Assembly: GCA_910578185.1 (NCBI GenBank)
Contig: CAJTPN010000049.1
Span: 1-5,886, forward strand
Origin: an uncultured Acetatifactor sp.
GTDB taxonomy: Bacteria; Bacillota; Clostridia; Lachnospirales; Lachnospiraceae
Direction of reading: 5' to 3'
Length of the DNA stretch: 5,886 nucleotides
Part shown: in pieces, positions 5,578-5,886 of the stretch
How the letters are laid out: each line of letters opens with the position of its first letter
How positions within the stretch are numbered: the stretch's first letter is position 1
Made by a program: the position numbers and the translations under genes
The notes under the pieces: generated by a model
The model's database searches: none
What the model was told of the DNA's origin: nothing
What the model saw: only the letters and a program-made list of their open reading frames with translations

Positions 5578-5605
5578 ACGACGGCAAAAGAAAAAAAGCC
5601 GTCGT
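5578..5605. repeat. Hairpin with 8-bp GC-rich stem and A-rich loop
   Basis: ACGACGGC (5578-5585) pairs with GCCGTCGT (5598-5605) around a 12-base loop made of A except for one G. No T-run follows on either strand, so it is not a standard terminator. It may stabilise the 3' end of the operon mRNA. Confidence 0.5.
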
Positions 5606-5630
5606 AAAGCAGACACATTCTCGCGCCTAT

Positions 5631-5670
5631 GAAACGGCGGCTTTGAGAAATCAGAGCCGCCGTTTCTTTT
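5631..5670 (+). terminator. Strong intrinsic terminator of the transporter operon
   Basis: A stem of up to 16 bp pairs 5631-5646 with 5651-5666, with one G-U. Its core is AAACGGCGGCT against AGCCGCCGTTT, closed by a GAAA tetraloop. The 3' arm runs into TTTCTTTT. This is the strongest terminator in the window, 96 bases after the yxeA-like stop. Confidence 0.85.
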
Positions 5671-5711
5671 CGTCTATCCTAAACCAACGACGACCTAACA
5701 CCGTGTAAATC

Positions 5712-5758
5712 CACGGCGGCATATAGGAGGATTGCCGCCGTGTCTATTTTTGTCTTTT
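5712..5758 (+). terminator. Second GC-rich terminator-like hairpin with T-rich tail
   Basis: CACGGCGGC (5712-5720) pairs with GCCGCCGTG (5734-5742), plus an inner A-T pair. The tail TCTATTTTTGTCTTTTTT follows directly. The 11-base loop contains AGGAGG (5725-5730). The arms share ACGGCGGC/GCCGCCGT with the preceding terminator. It may be a back-up terminator or a control hairpin for a downstream gene. Confidence 0.65.
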
Positions 5759-5833
5759 TTCACAGTACCCATGACCTACACCAGCTAAAAAAAGCGTAGC
5801 TCCCCCTCCGGGGCAGTCTGGTTATGGATATGC

Positions 5834-5866
5834 TGTCATCCCCATTGGCAATGGTAGCTTATGACA
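5834..5866. repeat. Nested inverted repeat near the window edge
   Basis: TGTCAT (5834-5839) and ATGACA (5861-5866) are inverted copies. They enclose a second pair, CCATT (5842-5846) and AATGG (5850-5854), with loop GGC. It could be a protein-binding dyad or a structured RNA. Nothing indicates which. Confidence 0.35.
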
Positions 5867-5886
5867 ACAGGTTGATGTGCCTGGCG

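Larger units (their letters stand above)
5536..5886. other. Gene-poor 351-base right end with hairpins
   Basis: No convincing gene is visible. From left to right it holds a small dyad GATAAT/ATTATC (5543-5556), a hairpin without a T-tract, two GC-rich terminator-like hairpins, and a structured stretch to the window edge. Two weak ORFs lie in the right part: a 19-codon GTG ORF at 5740-5799, and an ORF open from ATG 5824 to the window end (21 codons so far) with no good ribosome site. Neither is supported well enough to annotate as a gene. Confidence 0.6.

Noticed and set aside
5695..5772. 25-codon minus-strand ORF (begins MGTVKKDKNR) across the second terminator hairpin
   Set aside because: The ribosome site is weak, and the sequence is explained by the hairpin and T-rich tail on the plus strand.
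5783..5820. Possible minus-strand terminator from the CCCC/GGGG palindrome and the A-run
   Set aside because: The stem is only four base pairs, and about ten bases separate it from the A-run at 5787-5793; no minus-strand gene is supported upstream.

Overview
The window looks like accessory DNA of a low-to-medium GC Gram-positive bacterium, most likely a Clostridia-type gut Firmicute. The reasons are strong AGGAGG-type ribosome sites, tightly packed genes with ATGA-type overlaps, and protein families typical of that group. The left edge, the small HTH genes and the cargo-like layout suggest an integrative conjugative element, perhaps of the Tn1549 kind. That is an inference: no relaxase, integrase or att site is visible.

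Layout. Bases 1-219 hold no gene. They carry four consecutive hairpins (55-167), a candidate transfer-origin or structured-RNA region. A minus-strand XRE-family regulator (220-585) follows, with an intrinsic terminator overlapping its stop codon. The divergent intergenic region (586-732) has a candidate promoter for each direction and a 19-bp dyad. On the plus strand, a 62-residue MerR/excisionase-like HTH protein (733-921), an OmpR-family response regulator (914-1606) and a histidine kinase with one membrane segment (1612-2529) form one operon, closed by a terminator at about 2532-2565.

A second operon starts after a striking operator: four copies of GCAAGGTT spaced exactly 11 bp apart (2584-2624), just upstream of a TAGAAT -10 box that lacks a good -35. 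It encodes a lantibiotic-immunity ABC transporter of the LanFEG type: an ATPase with a Glu in place of the Q-loop Gln (2664-3590), a MutE/EpiE-like permease (3583-4371) and a MutG-like permease (4368-5150). A small membrane-anchored YxeA-family protein (5167-5535) follows. The last 351 bases hold no convincing gene. They contain three GC-rich hairpins, of which two look like terminators, and a structured right edge.

Working model. The kinase senses a membrane-active peptide, directly or through the transporter, and phosphorylates the regulator. The regulator binds the 4 x 11-bp repeats and turns on the transporter, which removes the peptide from the membrane. No lantibiotic precursor or modification gene is present, so this reads as a stand-alone resistance/immunity cassette rather than part of a producer cluster. 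The family assignments are firm. The inducing peptide, the operator assignment and the role of the two HTH proteins are inferred.
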